Below, one piece after another: positions 1 through 12,099 of a stretch of 64,000 nucleotides of DNA; within the stretch, counting starts at the first letter, position 1; each line of letters opens with the position of its first letter. Source of the DNA: Polytrichum commune (Eukaryota; Streptophyta; Polytrichopsida; Polytrichales; Polytrichaceae). Position numbers and translations under genes: made by a program. The stretch covers positions 52,848,758 to 52,912,757 of the forward strand of contig OX485805.1 in assembly GCA_950295325.1 (NCBI GenBank), given 5' to 3'. The notes beneath the pieces were generated by a model. That model was not told the DNA's origin. It searched no databases and saw only the letters and a program-made list of their open reading frames with translations.

Positions 1-724
1 TTTGTTCCGCCACTTGACTCGTCTACAAGGAGGCTTGTGGATAGTTATGAGCTCGAATCATAACCACTGCGACACGGAGCAACCAACACATGCACCAAAA
101 CTGCCCAATGGCAATCATACAAAAATCCCCTTATGCAAAACAAATCATTTAGCTACAACACTCCAAAATGCACCACTAATAAACCCTTGCCTTAACTCCC
201 CCAACACCGCCTCCATCCAAGAAAATTATCAAAGAACAAATTGTAGACACTAGGTTGTGAAACCGATGCCTCCAGGCATCCATCACGCATAACATATCAC
301 GAGTACAAGAAGTCCAAAGCACAAGCACACCAACACTGCCTCTATCCACGAAAAATCGCAACAAACTCCAAACCTCATGAGCGTGCACGAAGTGCTCACC
401 CTCAGCGTCACGCGGCATGAAATGCATGTTAGACTGTTACTCTTTTAATCTTTTCTAGTCCCAAGGACCCTGTGGATTCTTCCCAAAACCAAGTTGCCAC
501 TGTGGATCTTGGGGCCAATGGCTCCTTCCAAAATTAGTGCATAAAGGTCTCAAGAATGCCACCAACAATCCAATGCCATTGTCCGATCAACAATCCGATG
601 ACGGACTAGCAAGTATTGTTGCCTCAAAGGCACTGGACCCTGAAAAGCTCTTCATTGCAGCTTCAAAGCCTTCAGAGCAACATTCGACTTGTTGTCCAGC
701 TGCTAGGTGCCCGTTGCGAGAGGC
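1..724. other. Intergenic, no gene recognised
   Basis: Several short open frames on both strands, none resembling a known family and none with convincing splice borders. The right end is the insertion site of the family A element. Confidence 0.4.
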
Positions 725-726
725 TA

Positions 727-1039
727 AGGTAGAGGGGCACATTCCCGCTCGGGTCCTTAAACCGCTCACTAGACCTATCCAAACAAGAGGTACATTATAG
801 CTTCGTACCTCAAATTTCTATGTAATCATGGTGTACATTTTTGGGGTGAGTGGTTTTGGGTACCCCTATGAGTTCTCCTTCCAAAATTCATAACTAATTC
901 AATATTAATCCAAAATTAATTATTCCAATTGGTCCAATTTCCAATGTACTTTGCACATCTTCCAAGACTGATTCCCCCTTAATAACTCCCCAATGAACAT
1001 GCCAATCTGAAATTCGAGCGGGAATGTGCCCCTCTACCT
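727..1039. mobile_element. MITE family A, copy 1 (TA-flanked)
   Basis: Non-autonomous DNA transposon of 313 bp. The two ends are perfect inverted repeats of 25 bp, starting AGGTAGAGGGGCACATTCCC. It is flanked on both sides by TA (725-726 and 1040-1041), as expected for a Tc1/mariner-type TA target duplication. A second copy of identical length lies at 19451-19763 with only a few internal differences, so both insertions look fairly recent. No transposase is encoded; it must have been moved by an enzyme supplied elsewhere. The superfamily assignment rests only on the TA target. Confidence 0.85.
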
Positions 1040-1374
1040 TAGTTGTTGTTGGCATCCCTGATGATAGCTTTAACTTCCTGGGTGGCCCAACATCAACCAA
1101 GAGCTTCGATGCAAGGTGCGTTGGCATATCGATGACATCTTTGTGAAGTTAGCATTGTTCACACAAATTTGAACTGTTCGTGTGTCCAAAAATGGAAGAT
1201 TACTAATGTTATGTTTGCATAGATAGGCGCCTGGGCAAAAACATCTGCGTTGACCTATATTGGTAACATCATGTACACAATTAATATAAAGCCAACAATT
1301 CCAAAGTTGTGACTATTGGATTCTTTTTTAAATGCGATCATGAGGGGGGCTATGAGTGATTATAACATAGACAT

Positions 1375-1735
1375 GCCTAAATCAAACATAACAATAATCT
1401 AGACATTTCTGTTTGAGTGGTATGTGGTTGGGTGTGGAGCAAAAAACTAGCACCAAAAAGACATGTGTTCAAAAGAGATTGGACTATGTGCTCAAAATAT
1501 GCTAACCAATTTTGGACATGGTTGGGGGACCAATTAAGACCATTTCATGAGCATAGAATCTTCACTTTGTTCATGAATAACATATTCATATGAGCTTCAA
1601 AAATTTATGAAGCAAAGGGTTGCATGTACAATGTGGATTTGTTAATCATCTTGCACTAATTGCATGTTCCATATCCTATGAGAAGTGAGTGCAAGGAAAA
1701 AAGTGTCCCTCTAAGGCACATCTACCTCAAGGAGA
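1375..1735 (+). mobile_element. MITE family B, copy 1
   Basis: Recognised by comparison with the other B copies: TTTGAGTGGTATGTGGTTGG, then a block containing GACATGTGTTCAAAAGAGAT, then a right end running to CACATCTACCTCAAGG. Degenerate at both ends, so the target duplication is not visible. Family B is the commonest repeat in this window. Confidence 0.7.
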
Positions 1736-1739
1736 CGTG

Positions 1740-4725
1740 AACAATTTAAGAAGCTAGGTAGTTTGAATGATATTTTAGCTCTTGCAAGTTGCTACATGTG
1801 AATTCCGTATAGGAAGGAATATCCAACACATTGATTTTGCTAACTACTTTTTGGTGCAAAAGAGGTCCAATACACATGGATCCTTTTGTTTTGGCCAAAA
1901 TGACCTCTAAATCAAGCCTAACTTGAAGACCACACCATTTTACTTTCATCTGCACGCAATTGATCTTGAGCATGGAACCTTGCATGGCACCACATCTTGA
2001 GCCCGACAACCAAATTGGACACCCTTGGAGTATATTTTGCATTTTAAATGTATTATTGTTGATATTTTAAGAGAAAAAGTCCCAGATGGGTAAGTTTATA
2101 TACATGACTAGAGTATTCTCTATCCTTTCGGTGAGCCCATTACGCACCTCATTTTTGCCCCAGTGTAGAAAACTACTTCAACGAATGTACAAGTACATGT
2201 ACAATGTAGAATTCTATGCACCATCTATTATTCAACACCATATTCATAAGCATTTCCACACACTATGATGGTTTCTATTTTTATTCCTTCAAAACTTGTT
2301 GTACATATGTTAGTTTTGAGTCTGGCGGCACAAGTTCGCTATATAATACCTTGATATGAATTGTTTATGAATATCTACAATCAAAATCTTACACATGAAT
2401 CCAGAGCATGTTAACTTGATGTTAAATCAAGATTTCAACTGTATGAATAGTGTAGCAATCCTTCTTCTCAAATGGTTGAAGAATATTCAGAAATTTAAAG
2501 TCTTATCGCTTTTCAAAAACATCTTGTAACTTCTAAGAATTAGCATGCGGCTCTTGTTGTGAGTGTGAATTATCTATCATCAAAAAATTGAAACCCATGT
2601 AACTTTTGAATATGGAATTCAAATAAGCTCACTTTGATGCGTTGGAATTTGCTTTCAATTGCCAACCAGCAACTTGTAAATAGTACAGTGATGCTTGGCG
2701 CTAAATGCGATGATATGAATAATTGAGAAAAGGCCACAAGCACAAAGCTCATGAATTCATCAAGGCAGAAAATGAAGTGTTGGTGGAAAGAATGGTCACT
2801 CTCTCCTTTTGCGTTCACTCCACAAATTTAACAATCAGGGCAGAATACTTGGAGTAAAGTATGTAAAGTAGGAGTCAATGGGCCCTACTGTGATGCTAAT
2901 GTTTGTGGCTCCTCCGGACTCTCTTTCCAGTTTATTAAAGCCACAATACTAGAGCACGTTGGTAAAGCTGTGCTTTAGTTGGCAAGATGTGAAGCGTGAT
3001 GTGGCATTCACCCACCTAATGACATGACATGGCACTAGAGGACTTAATAAGTTCTCTCTCCAGCCAAGTTGCTTTGGAAGAGGGCCATAACTTAATAACA
3101 AATTATTGAGACAAAGGCACAACTTTCATGTGCTCATCTTGAAGGTACAAATTGAAGGATTGGTGCACGGGACGGTCACTCTCTCCTTTTGCTTGGGCGG
3201 TTGAGCTCGACCTCTAAAGCTGACCCATTGATTATGAATCATGCTATGAATGGGCGTCTTTGATAGGAACGTTTGAGGCTCCTTCTCACCTCTACCCCGT
3301 TCATGGCATTTAGTGGCACATACATTGTTTGCGAAGGGCCTAAACTAGATGCCTAGAGGTCTCAAAGTGTCACGCCTATTAATAGCCAATATGATTTCAT
3401 TTGTCAACATAAGTAACTTTTTTAAGTGAAAAATATCTACATTAGCACATCGGGATACGTTAGATGATAGTCTTGCGTTTTAGTATGTAAAGAGAAGAAT
3501 TTTTTTAGCGTACTAATGGCAAGTGTCATGTGTTTAAATTTAGTATGCAAGAGGAAGATATTCTTGAGCATACTAATGGTAATTATCAATTGTGTACACT
3601 TTTGTCAATTGGTAGAGCATTATAAAACATAGACATGCACCTCATAACACTATTGAACATGGTCAGGCCAATATATTAGTAAGTGCACTTCAATGCCAAA
3701 TGTCATGAGGTGACAATCAAGGTGAAGTTCTTAATCAACAATGTAACCTAACATACGCCTCAAAATAAGGTAAGTGACACTATTACGCATGTGACACTAA
3801 ATACTGTAAACGGTAAACTCATGCACGACATGGGTGAACGGAACTCCCCCTGCCAAGACATAGGAGATGAAAGTAAGGTGTGGATTCTCATCCAACTTCA
3901 TCTTCTACCCGGGTCTCTCACATACTATTTTCCCAACCGTATTTTTATAAAATTTTGAGTTGGTTGGAATTTCATGTATTGTACCCCTCCAATTTAAACT
4001 TTATCATTCCCAACCCCACCTTTAAGCAACATTCCATGATCTCTAATCTTCTTGACATTGTCAAAAGCCTTCTTTCCATCATTTATAATAGTTTTTACTA
4101 TTAATTCTTGGGCTTCTGTAAATCATTTTAACCCCACAATATATTCTTTGCAAGCCATTTCTAAATAGTGAAGACTCTTTGGGGGTAGAGCTCAAGGTCT
4201 ATTTCTTTGGGAGGGCACTCAATGTTGCATGTACATTACCATGTAGGTCCACAAAAAGATGGCCGCGAAGAATTTGAATTACAATTAAGTATACATATTG
4301 GGTGGGTATTGTTCCTTCTAGTGCCGTGGATATAAGTAGGTTACTATGAGTTATGAGGGAGAGGTAAGCGTATACCAAGGGCCCCCTTTGGTTTCTCGCA
4401 TGAGGAGTTTATTTCATCCACATATACTTTTCCAAGGGTCCACTCTTATTACCAAGTACAACCTAGTAACATAAAATACTAAAGGAAGTATAATTACTTG
4501 AGGTATAAGCAAGACGCATTATTTTTCTATAGTGTGTACAAATGAAAAGGCTATTCATCATTGCTTTTATCAATAGATGTGTTTTGTAGGGTCAAATTAT
4601 TATAGATTACATCCTATGGAAGAAATATATTTCAATGAAAGGGGAACGTACCAGTGTTTTTTCATAACTTATGTTTTGTGTATGTAGTGCACTTAAGGCA
4701 TTTACCACATTAAATTTTAACCTTA
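1740..4725. other. Intergenic with small local duplications
   Basis: No gene recognised. A motif GGTCACTCTCTCCTTTTGC occurs near 2795 and again near 3175 in related surroundings, a degenerate duplication about 380 bp apart. At 3478-3596 a 61-bp unit is present twice in tandem (TTTAGTATG...ACTAATGG). A fragment related to family G (GTGACACTAAATACTGTAAA) lies near 3800. Confidence 0.4.
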
Positions 4726-4726
4726 T

Positions 4727-4730
<4 letters not shown>

Positions 4731-4760
<30 letters not shown>
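4731..4760. repeat. (AT)n microsatellite
   Basis: Uninterrupted alternation of A and T over about 30 bp. Confidence 0.95.
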
Positions 4761-4763
<3 letters not shown>

Positions 4764-5379
4764 TCTATGAACTAAGGTACCATTAGAACATATGCCTATG
4801 TTGTCTCTATATTAAGTTTTTCATATATAGGGGTTTCTATTTCAAAGTCACCCGCACACATCATTTAGAGTTCAAATAATCTGTGAACGCCATGGCTATA
4901 TTTATACCCCCCCTCCCAAATTCTTGTATTTTCTATCATGATATAATGTGAGTCACCCCCATGTCATATTTCAATGTGTTTGTTAATAAATAAATATATT
5001 AATTCATGAGCAAATGTGGAAAGGTTGCCTAATTTGCTCTTCACCTAATATGTTTAAGACACGATAAACACTTGTGTAACATACTTAATTTCAAGAAAAT
5101 TATGTCATCTCTTATCTATGAAGATTCTTATTAATCTCTCAAATTGCTTGCATGGAGCGCATTACCTTACATTGAAGGTTCAACCATATGATGCCATCTT
5201 CGTTGTTCTTTGAACAGTTTGTCTTAAGGAATGAGTTACAAATCAAGCTTTCAGAGCTCGCTTTCTAAACAAGGTCTTGAAAATGTAGAAAGAAACTCTT
5301 AGATAAGAAGGAGTAGTTGATGAGCCCAATGTGATCCATGATGTCATACATCTATAGGTGTAACCATAAAGAAAGTAAA

Positions 5380-6240
5380 GAATTGCATCGTGAATGGGCA
5401 GCCTCATGCACTTGTACTTGGTGCGGAAACTTCGGTTGCCCTAACATTGGCTGCACTATATAACACGATGCCTTCAGAATAGTTTTCCACAGTTGAGTAG
5501 ATGATCTATGGAGTCTAGACTCCGAAGCTTTGACGTTGCCTGAGGTGCCACCTTCCATTGTGTCAAGAAGTGACAGACCTCCTTCGCCTTGGCAATGGTG
5601 CAAGAGACCATAGTTGCACTCAGTGATGATGGAGTGGCTACCAGGCCTCTTTCAACACTGTCAAGGGAAGGAGGCCTGTCATTTCTTGCGAAACTCGACT
5701 TATTTGCATTCACCAACAATTCCAAGCCAGTTGCGGACCGACATTGTTCACATATTCCACGCCCAAGTTTGCTGATCTCGGAAGAAATGACATCACCCAC
5801 ATTCGGTTGCACTCTGTAATGTAAGTGGCACGCTTCGTACCTTTTGAAATCCTACAAGGCAGGCTGCTTGGGAGATTTCTAAGGGTGTGAGGCCTGTCAC
5901 TTACATGACAGGGTTCAATCTTGGCCCGTTGGTTGCAACTCCAGCCATGGATCGATGTTGTCTTGTTGGTGCCTGGAGATCTGTGCCTGTTGTGGAAGTC
6001 GAATGGCCTTCGTTGTGTAGTGACAAACCTCCTTTTCCTTTGAAAATCTCCAAAATGACATGCTTCTTAGGAGATTTTAGAAGGAGAAGGGACCTGTTAC
6101 TACATCACCAAACTCACTCTTTGCGTGTTGGTCTCAACCGCAGCCAAGGATGTTGCCTTGTTTGATTCCTGGAGGTCTAAATACCTGTTGCTGAAGTTTG
6201 CAAGGCTCTGAATTTTGAAATACAAAAGTCTTCTTCTACA
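5380..6240. other. GC-richer block with degenerate internal repeats
   Basis: This stretch is richer in G+C than its surroundings. Phrases recur in modified form: GTGACAGACCTCCTTCGCC near 5570 and GTGACAAACCTCCTTTTCC near 6020; GAGATTTCTAAGGGTGTGAG near 5874 and GAGATTTTAGAAGGAGAAGG near 6071; CAGCCATGGATCGATGTTG near 5943 and CAGCCAAGGATGTTGCC near 6142. Open frames exist on both strands, but none resembles a known protein. It could be an old tandem duplication or a decayed gene fragment. Confidence 0.35.
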
Positions 6241-6297
6241 AAACCTAGTAGAGTCTAGGGCCAAGAGATGATAAAAGTTTGGAACTCGGACTATTGT

Positions 6298-6485
6298 CGA
6301 TTATGTTGGCCCTAATTATGTTTACTGTTGAGCCTAGAATGGTTAGCATATTTGGAGCATGTAGTCCAATCTCTTTGAAACACATGTCTTTGGGGCGCTA
6401 ATTCTTAAATCCACACCTACATTCTAACCACATTCCACTCAAATATGAAGGTGTCCAGATTGTTGTTGTGTTCGATTTAGGCATC
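6298..6485 (-). mobile_element. MITE family B, partial copy 2
   Basis: Reverse-strand fragment with the family landmarks: ACACATGTCTTTGG, CCACACCTA and CCACTCAAATATGAAGG. The outer part of the element is missing. Confidence 0.6.
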
Positions 6486-6670
6486 AAATCTATCATACTT
6501 ATTATAATCGTCATTTTAAGCACTTGAACACGATTGATATTGTTAGATTCAAATATGGAATTTTTTGGGGCCTTTTTGGTAAGATGGTTTCAACACAACT
6601 TAGTATGCCAACCCACACTATAGGATTGCTCATGGTGAATCACATTTTCTGTCTACCCACATCACGGTTG

Positions 6671-6753
6671 GGGCAAACCAACCTCCACATTGGTTCCTTG
6701 GAGGCAAGGGTTTAGGCATCCAACAAGGAACGAGTGTATGGGTTGGTTCGCCC
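6671..6753. mobile_element. Short inverted-repeat element, family D copy 1
   Basis: An 83-bp element. The left end GGGCAAACCAACC pairs with the right end GGTTGGTTCGCCC. A copy of the same length at 36546-36628 shares almost the whole interior (CCTTGGAGGCAAGGGTTTA, CATCCAACAAGGAACGAGTG). Similarity extends several bases outside both ends, so the true termini may lie slightly further out. Confidence 0.75.
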
Positions 6754-7339
6754 AAATCTCCGCATCACTCACTAGACTTCTAATTGAGCGTTGTCCTTAA
6801 AGATACACTAGAAGCCTCATGAATCTCTTCAACTGACAATCCTGGATTCATTTAAAAAAAATTATACCTCATTTGTTGCTAGCTTGACATGTTCAAAGCA
6901 AAACCATCTGAACTTGTGTTAGGAAGCTCTGTCTAGCCTCACATGAAAATAGTTGTGCACTGACAGTGACTCAGAATTATGCTTATGAAGCCTGATTCTA
7001 CACCCATACACGACATAAGCTTTATACTTGTGATTTGACTAAGTTGTCATAAAAGGACTTAGATGGTTGTTGTTCTTCAGTTGTGTGAGAGCACTTGGAG
7101 AACTCTTGAATTGTATTTGTGTCTCCTTGCATAACGATACACAAGCATAGGTCCTAGCATATATGGTCACTTCACCAATTTTATTTTGTTTGGACAAAAG
7201 TCTCGTAGCCTATGAAAGACCCCATTCTCACAAAGTACCACCATAAGAACACTCAAATTGCTTTCTAAACTGCTGAAGCCTCTAACTTACATATCCCTTA
7301 CAAAGTTCTTTTAATACATACCATACTTACTTAACACAA

Positions 7340-7897
7340 GTGTCGTGTAAACTAAGATCGTTAAACACAACAGATCGAGTGTCGTCATCAACATCAATTA
7401 GCAAAATAAACATAGCAAACTAATATGCTAAACAACTACCTCTTCAAGTAGTATGAGAGTTTCTCTCTCAAAGCTCAAGAAACTAAGAAGTCTTCCTACA
7501 AAGATTAAGAAACTCTGAAATTCACACACAAGAGTCAAGCTATCTCTCACTCCACGAAGGGAGGATCCAAGAGCGCAAGTGATGGAGAAAGAATGCAAAG
7601 GCTTTATTCATGATCTACTACACCATAGCCATAAGATAGCAACAACAAGCTCTCTCTCTCTCTCAAAACACACTCACAAGACTTGACTTGACAACAATGG
7701 CAAGTCAAGATGCCTTCCTCTCCACATAACCCCAATCCTATGTGGATTTCATCCATGGAGTGGATGAACAACTAACTAGGACTCCCAATGGAGTCCATCA
7801 CTCATCCAAACACACATGGACTCCTAATGGAGTCCATTTACTCCTAATTCGACATGACTTAGCCCCCGATGTCAACTCACGTGACACAGGGGCAACA
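7340..7897 (-). mobile_element. Probable LTR fragment or solo LTR (reverse orientation)
   Basis: Read on the minus strand, the right edge begins TGTTGCCCCTGTGTCACGTG. It continues with repeated GGACTCCATT..GGAGTCC motifs, a (GA)n run, an AATAAAGCC signal and a T-rich downstream part, the usual layout of a plant copia-type long terminal repeat. No primer-binding site, internal coding region, partner LTR or target duplication was found, and the left limit is approximate. The family G hairpin begins just beyond its right edge. Confidence 0.4.
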
Positions 7898-7904
7898 CAC
7901 TACA

Positions 7905-8118
7905 TTAACCCTGATATTTAGTGTCACTTATTATTTGGAGTTACACAATGCTATATCTCTTGACTGTTGGTGTAATGTTGTTACCGAGTATAGTTGTAAT
8001 TGTTATGTAATGTCCATACAACAAATTTAACATGTGTTGGTAAAATATGAGACATATTGTGAATAGATATAGCATTGCGTAATCTCAAATAGTAAGTGAC
8101 ACTAATTACATTATTTAG
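7905..8118. mobile_element. Hairpin-forming MITE family G, copy 1
   Basis: Two arms of about 45 bp in opposite orientation: the left includes TTTAGTGTCACTTATTATTT and the right AAATAGTAAGTGACACTAAT. A related element lies at 9446-9678. No coding capacity. Confidence 0.65.
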
Positions 8119-8119
8119 T

Positions 8120-9440
8120 TTAATTATTAGACAAAGACAAATAACCATCATACTAAAATCGATAGAACCGGAAAAATAATAGATAAGTTAGTAGGTGCAC
8201 CAATTAATCCTATTGTTGTGGCCACTGCAATTTTCTTTATACCAGGATACGTTGATATGTTAATACATTTGATAAGTCAATGTAATTTTTTTTACTCACG
8301 CCATTTTCATACCCACAATTTTATAGGTTCAAAACTAAGGTTATGGGATCATTTACATGAATATGAATTATTGTGGTTTAATTTAGAATATCAATATAAC
8401 ATCAATGTTGTATCATTCTTATATCAACAAAATTAATATTTTATCATTTTACACTTGAATAATAATAGACTTAAATGGATTTTATAAGCCACCTTAATTT
8501 TTAATCTACACAAAAAATACAATGGACTACGGTATTTTCTACCCACGCTGACTTTCCATCCCACCAAATTAGGTCGCATAAGAGGTGTAGTCGCAAAAAC
8601 TTGAAGAAAGTAAACTTCCAATAATTGTAGATAGTAATTCATTTTAACTTTCCATACAAATACTGAATTGATTCAACAAATAATGTCTTGAAAACAAACA
8701 TTTCACACAATTCTAGATTATTAAATACCCCTCAAATCATGTCGTGAGCTAATATTTAGCTCAACAATGGGCTTCATTATATATTTGAAACGAAACATCA
8801 AGGTATTTCAACACGGGGGTATACCTTTCAATAAGACGATGTGTCATGTGTATGTCATCTTCATATTAATATCTCGAGTATGCTTGTGTATCATTATGCA
8901 CATAGAGGAGGCATGCTAAAAACACTTAAAAGCAATCCAAAAAATCTCAAATGGTTGTGTGCCACTAATTGTGACCAGAATTCATAATTTACATTGGTGT
9001 GGTACTAGGGCTTACTGCTTACCTCAACAAACTTTTGACCAAGTGGAAAAATAGGTGATTAATACTTGTCTTTGTAATCTGGCCTCACACTATGTCCATT
9101 ACTAGATAAACATGTGACTTCGTCAAATCATACATATTTGACTCATTTATGGTCAACCAAATCCTACATATCCATAAATATGTTACTTAAGCCAGTCATA
9201 CAAACCTCACCAATATCAATAACACAACTCAATCATATACATACCACGTGACTATACAAAGTAAGCCAAATATTATTGATTGAAGTGGACTTTACATCCC
9301 TTATTGGGAATGCATCACTCAACATAGTAAACTATATATCACTAAGTATACTCAATATTTTGTGATGGTCTCTTATAATTTACTATGTCATGTCACATGA
9401 GCTTACTATGTACACTTATTAACAAGTCTCATTTTTACCA
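8120..9440. other. Intergenic, nothing recognised
   Basis: AT-rich sequence between the two family G hairpins. Short open frames only; no repeat or gene that I can name. Confidence 0.4.
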
Positions 9441-9445
9441 GGGTT

Positions 9446-9678
9446 TACTAGAAATACGCCGTTTGTGGTATTTAGTGTCATTTACTATTTGGAGTTACGT
9501 TGTGGTATAACTTTTGACTATAGATATCATTTCTTGCTGACAAAGGTCGAATTGGTTGTTTGGACGCTATGCAACGTTAAAACCTTTACTTGGTAAAAAT
9601 ATATATCAACAATATAATGTCATCGCAATGCATAACTCCAAGTAGTAAGTGACATTAAATACCATAAATGGTGTAGTG
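9446..9678. mobile_element. Hairpin-forming MITE family G, copy 2 (CACTA-like right end)
   Basis: The left arm contains GGTATTTAGTGTCATTTACT; the right arm contains AGTAAGTGACATTAAATACC and ends TAGTG, the complement of CACTA. The left end reads TTTACTAGAAATACG, one or two changes from a CACTA start. This suggests a small non-autonomous CACTA (CMC) derivative. No clear 3-bp target duplication. Confidence 0.6.
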
Positions 9679-9699
9679 ATGTGGAGAGTAAAGATCAAA

Positions 9700-11715
9700 T
9701 AATGTTAGTTGTTTGAACTATCTTTGTATATTAACCATATTGTTCTTTATTGATTGTTGTTGTGGTTGGTATATTTGTGCATTCTTCATCATATGACAAC
9801 CTGTTGTGAAATGCATATTATCTTAGCCTACATTTATGACTTGTGCTAGTGCCTTGACATCACTTCATTCATCAAATGTACGTGTAGTAAGCTAAACTTC
9901 ACTACCATTGGGAACGTCCTGTCCAACACGACTAGGCCCATACTTCATTGGTTGTCTAAAGCGGCAAGTCGTTTTTAACGGCAACAAATGTCTATGTATT
10001 CTCACTTGTAGAAGTATATTAAAACCAAGTCAAGAAATATGTGTTTTGGTTTAGTGACCCTACAAGTGGTAGCATGTGCAATTAGGCTGGCCCACACTAA
10101 TTTATCAACATTCCACACTATTTATTACTTCGGAAACAAAATACAAATATTTAAGTTCTACTATGCTATGAAAATCTCCCAATTATAGGGATACACTAAT
10201 TGAAGTACCAAGTACACGATGCCTAGTTTTGGGTTGCTTGGAAGCCACTGCGAAAGGCTAACGTAACCTTGTCCTATTTCCCAAGGGGTGCCGTTTCATT
10301 GAACTCTAGGGAACAAATTCAAAAAATACGGTCCTTGGGTTCTCAAAGTTCCCAATGCAGTAAAAAAACGAGGGAGGGGAGGTGTTGGAATTAGGTGTAG
10401 CCCATCTTCATGAAGGAAATTTAGAAGCACTTAAGGTTGAGGCATCCATAACGGATAAAACAAGAGAGTTTGCATTTGCTTGGCTGTGAATTATATTTCT
10501 CATGAAGAGAAACATATTCTAAGGAGAATGCACTTTTTCTTTATTTCATGAACACGGAAATTGCTAGAAATTTTGAAGCGGTAAAGTAAGGGTAACACAT
10601 AGTCCATGCATAGGTTAATCCTCAAGCGCTCATCTAAATGCTAATGCTTGGCTACGACGATTGTCCAAACTCTGATGAGTGTAATCAATCAAGAGCCGCC
10701 ACCACATAAGCCTCAACTCCGCTTGCCTAAAATCCATGCCGGCATTACATGACCTGGTGAGTGGTTAAATGGACATGGTTGACTGTGGATGCATCGACCT
10801 TACATGGGAGAGGCAAGTACCAAATATAAAGATCAACATCTCTCTAAATATGACAAGGTAAGCATGGATTCAAGGACAAGAAAACTCCTTTCCCACTCCT
10901 TTGCTATGATTGGTTGGCTAGGGTGTCAGATGTAGGACACTTGGTGAGGATATTTAGAACCAAGTTAGTGTGTAATTAGCTCATTAGGTGTCGGGGCCAA
11001 GACACGTGATGAGTGTGTAAAGAGAAACTAAGAGGTAATAATTATAGACAAGGTTTGATTCTATAATAGGAGTTGTTCAAGTCTAAAATGAAACATGTTG
11101 AACTCTATTATAGCACAATCTAGTATGATACTTTGAAATCTCATAGCTAATTCAAAAATGATAGATTAGACTCAAAACAATGATGGCATGGTTTTGTTTA
11201 CTTCCTCTACATAGGAACAAAAATTCCATACGAGGTGCCAATGTACATAAAAAGAAAAATTGCATAAAAATGGCCACCTATTTATTAAAATTGAGTATTG
11301 CTCTTATACCTTCACTTTGACATCTCTATGGTATAAGAATCATCTAAAAGACCGGGCTAAAAATAGATTATAGCCCAAGATTTATGTAACCAAATGTTTA
11401 ATTGCTAAGTGTATTTGAGCCATGCATTTCATTGACACGTATATACACGAATATACTTTCAAAATATGTTCTTCTACTAGAGCATTTTGATTTTATGTAT
11501 TATAGGGGAATAATAAACAATGCGCATACTGAATACTCATAATACATATATGCAATTTCGTTGACATTGAAATAATAGGGTGCTCCAATAGTAAAATGTG
11601 TAGAGTTATTGGACCAACAATCATGAAAGTCAAAGATGTTGTGCTTCAAGATAGACTTGAGCAAAGACATTTTTATAAGCAAGTTCAAGGCATGTCTTTA
11701 TCATAATTATGGCAG
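9700..11715. other. Intergenic, nothing recognised
   Basis: About 2 kb of low-GC sequence without a convincing coding frame, splice-bordered exon or repeat shared with the rest of the window. Confidence 0.4.
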
Positions 11716-11720
11716 TTAAT

Positions 11721-12090
11721 ACCAAAGGTGCCTAATTCAAATACTTATCTTTATTGGACACCTATATTTGAGTGGTATGTGATTAGTTGTGGCTCCAAGA
11801 ATGAATACCAAAAAGGCATGTGTTCAAATGAGATTGATTTATGTGCTCAAAATATGATAACCATTCTAAGCTCAATTCAATATATTTGGGGGAGTCTATA
11901 TGACCATTTAATGAGGAAGAGAATCTTTACTTTGATAATGAATAAGAAATTCATGTGAGCTCCAAACAGTATGAGGAAAGAGTCTCCAACCTCGGTTTGG
12001 ATTGCTAACTATCTTGCACTAATTGCGTGTTTCATATCCTAGGAGAAGTGGGCTAGTTGGAAGAAGTAACCATTTAAGACCCATCGACCT
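11721..12090 (+). mobile_element. MITE family B, copy 3
   Basis: Nearly complete copy: left part GGTGCCTAATTCAAATAC, middle GGCATGTGTTCAAATGAGAT, and a right end CCCATCGACCT followed by TA (12091-12092). The left terminus is degenerate. Confidence 0.75.
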
Positions 12091-12099
12091 TAGTTGATT

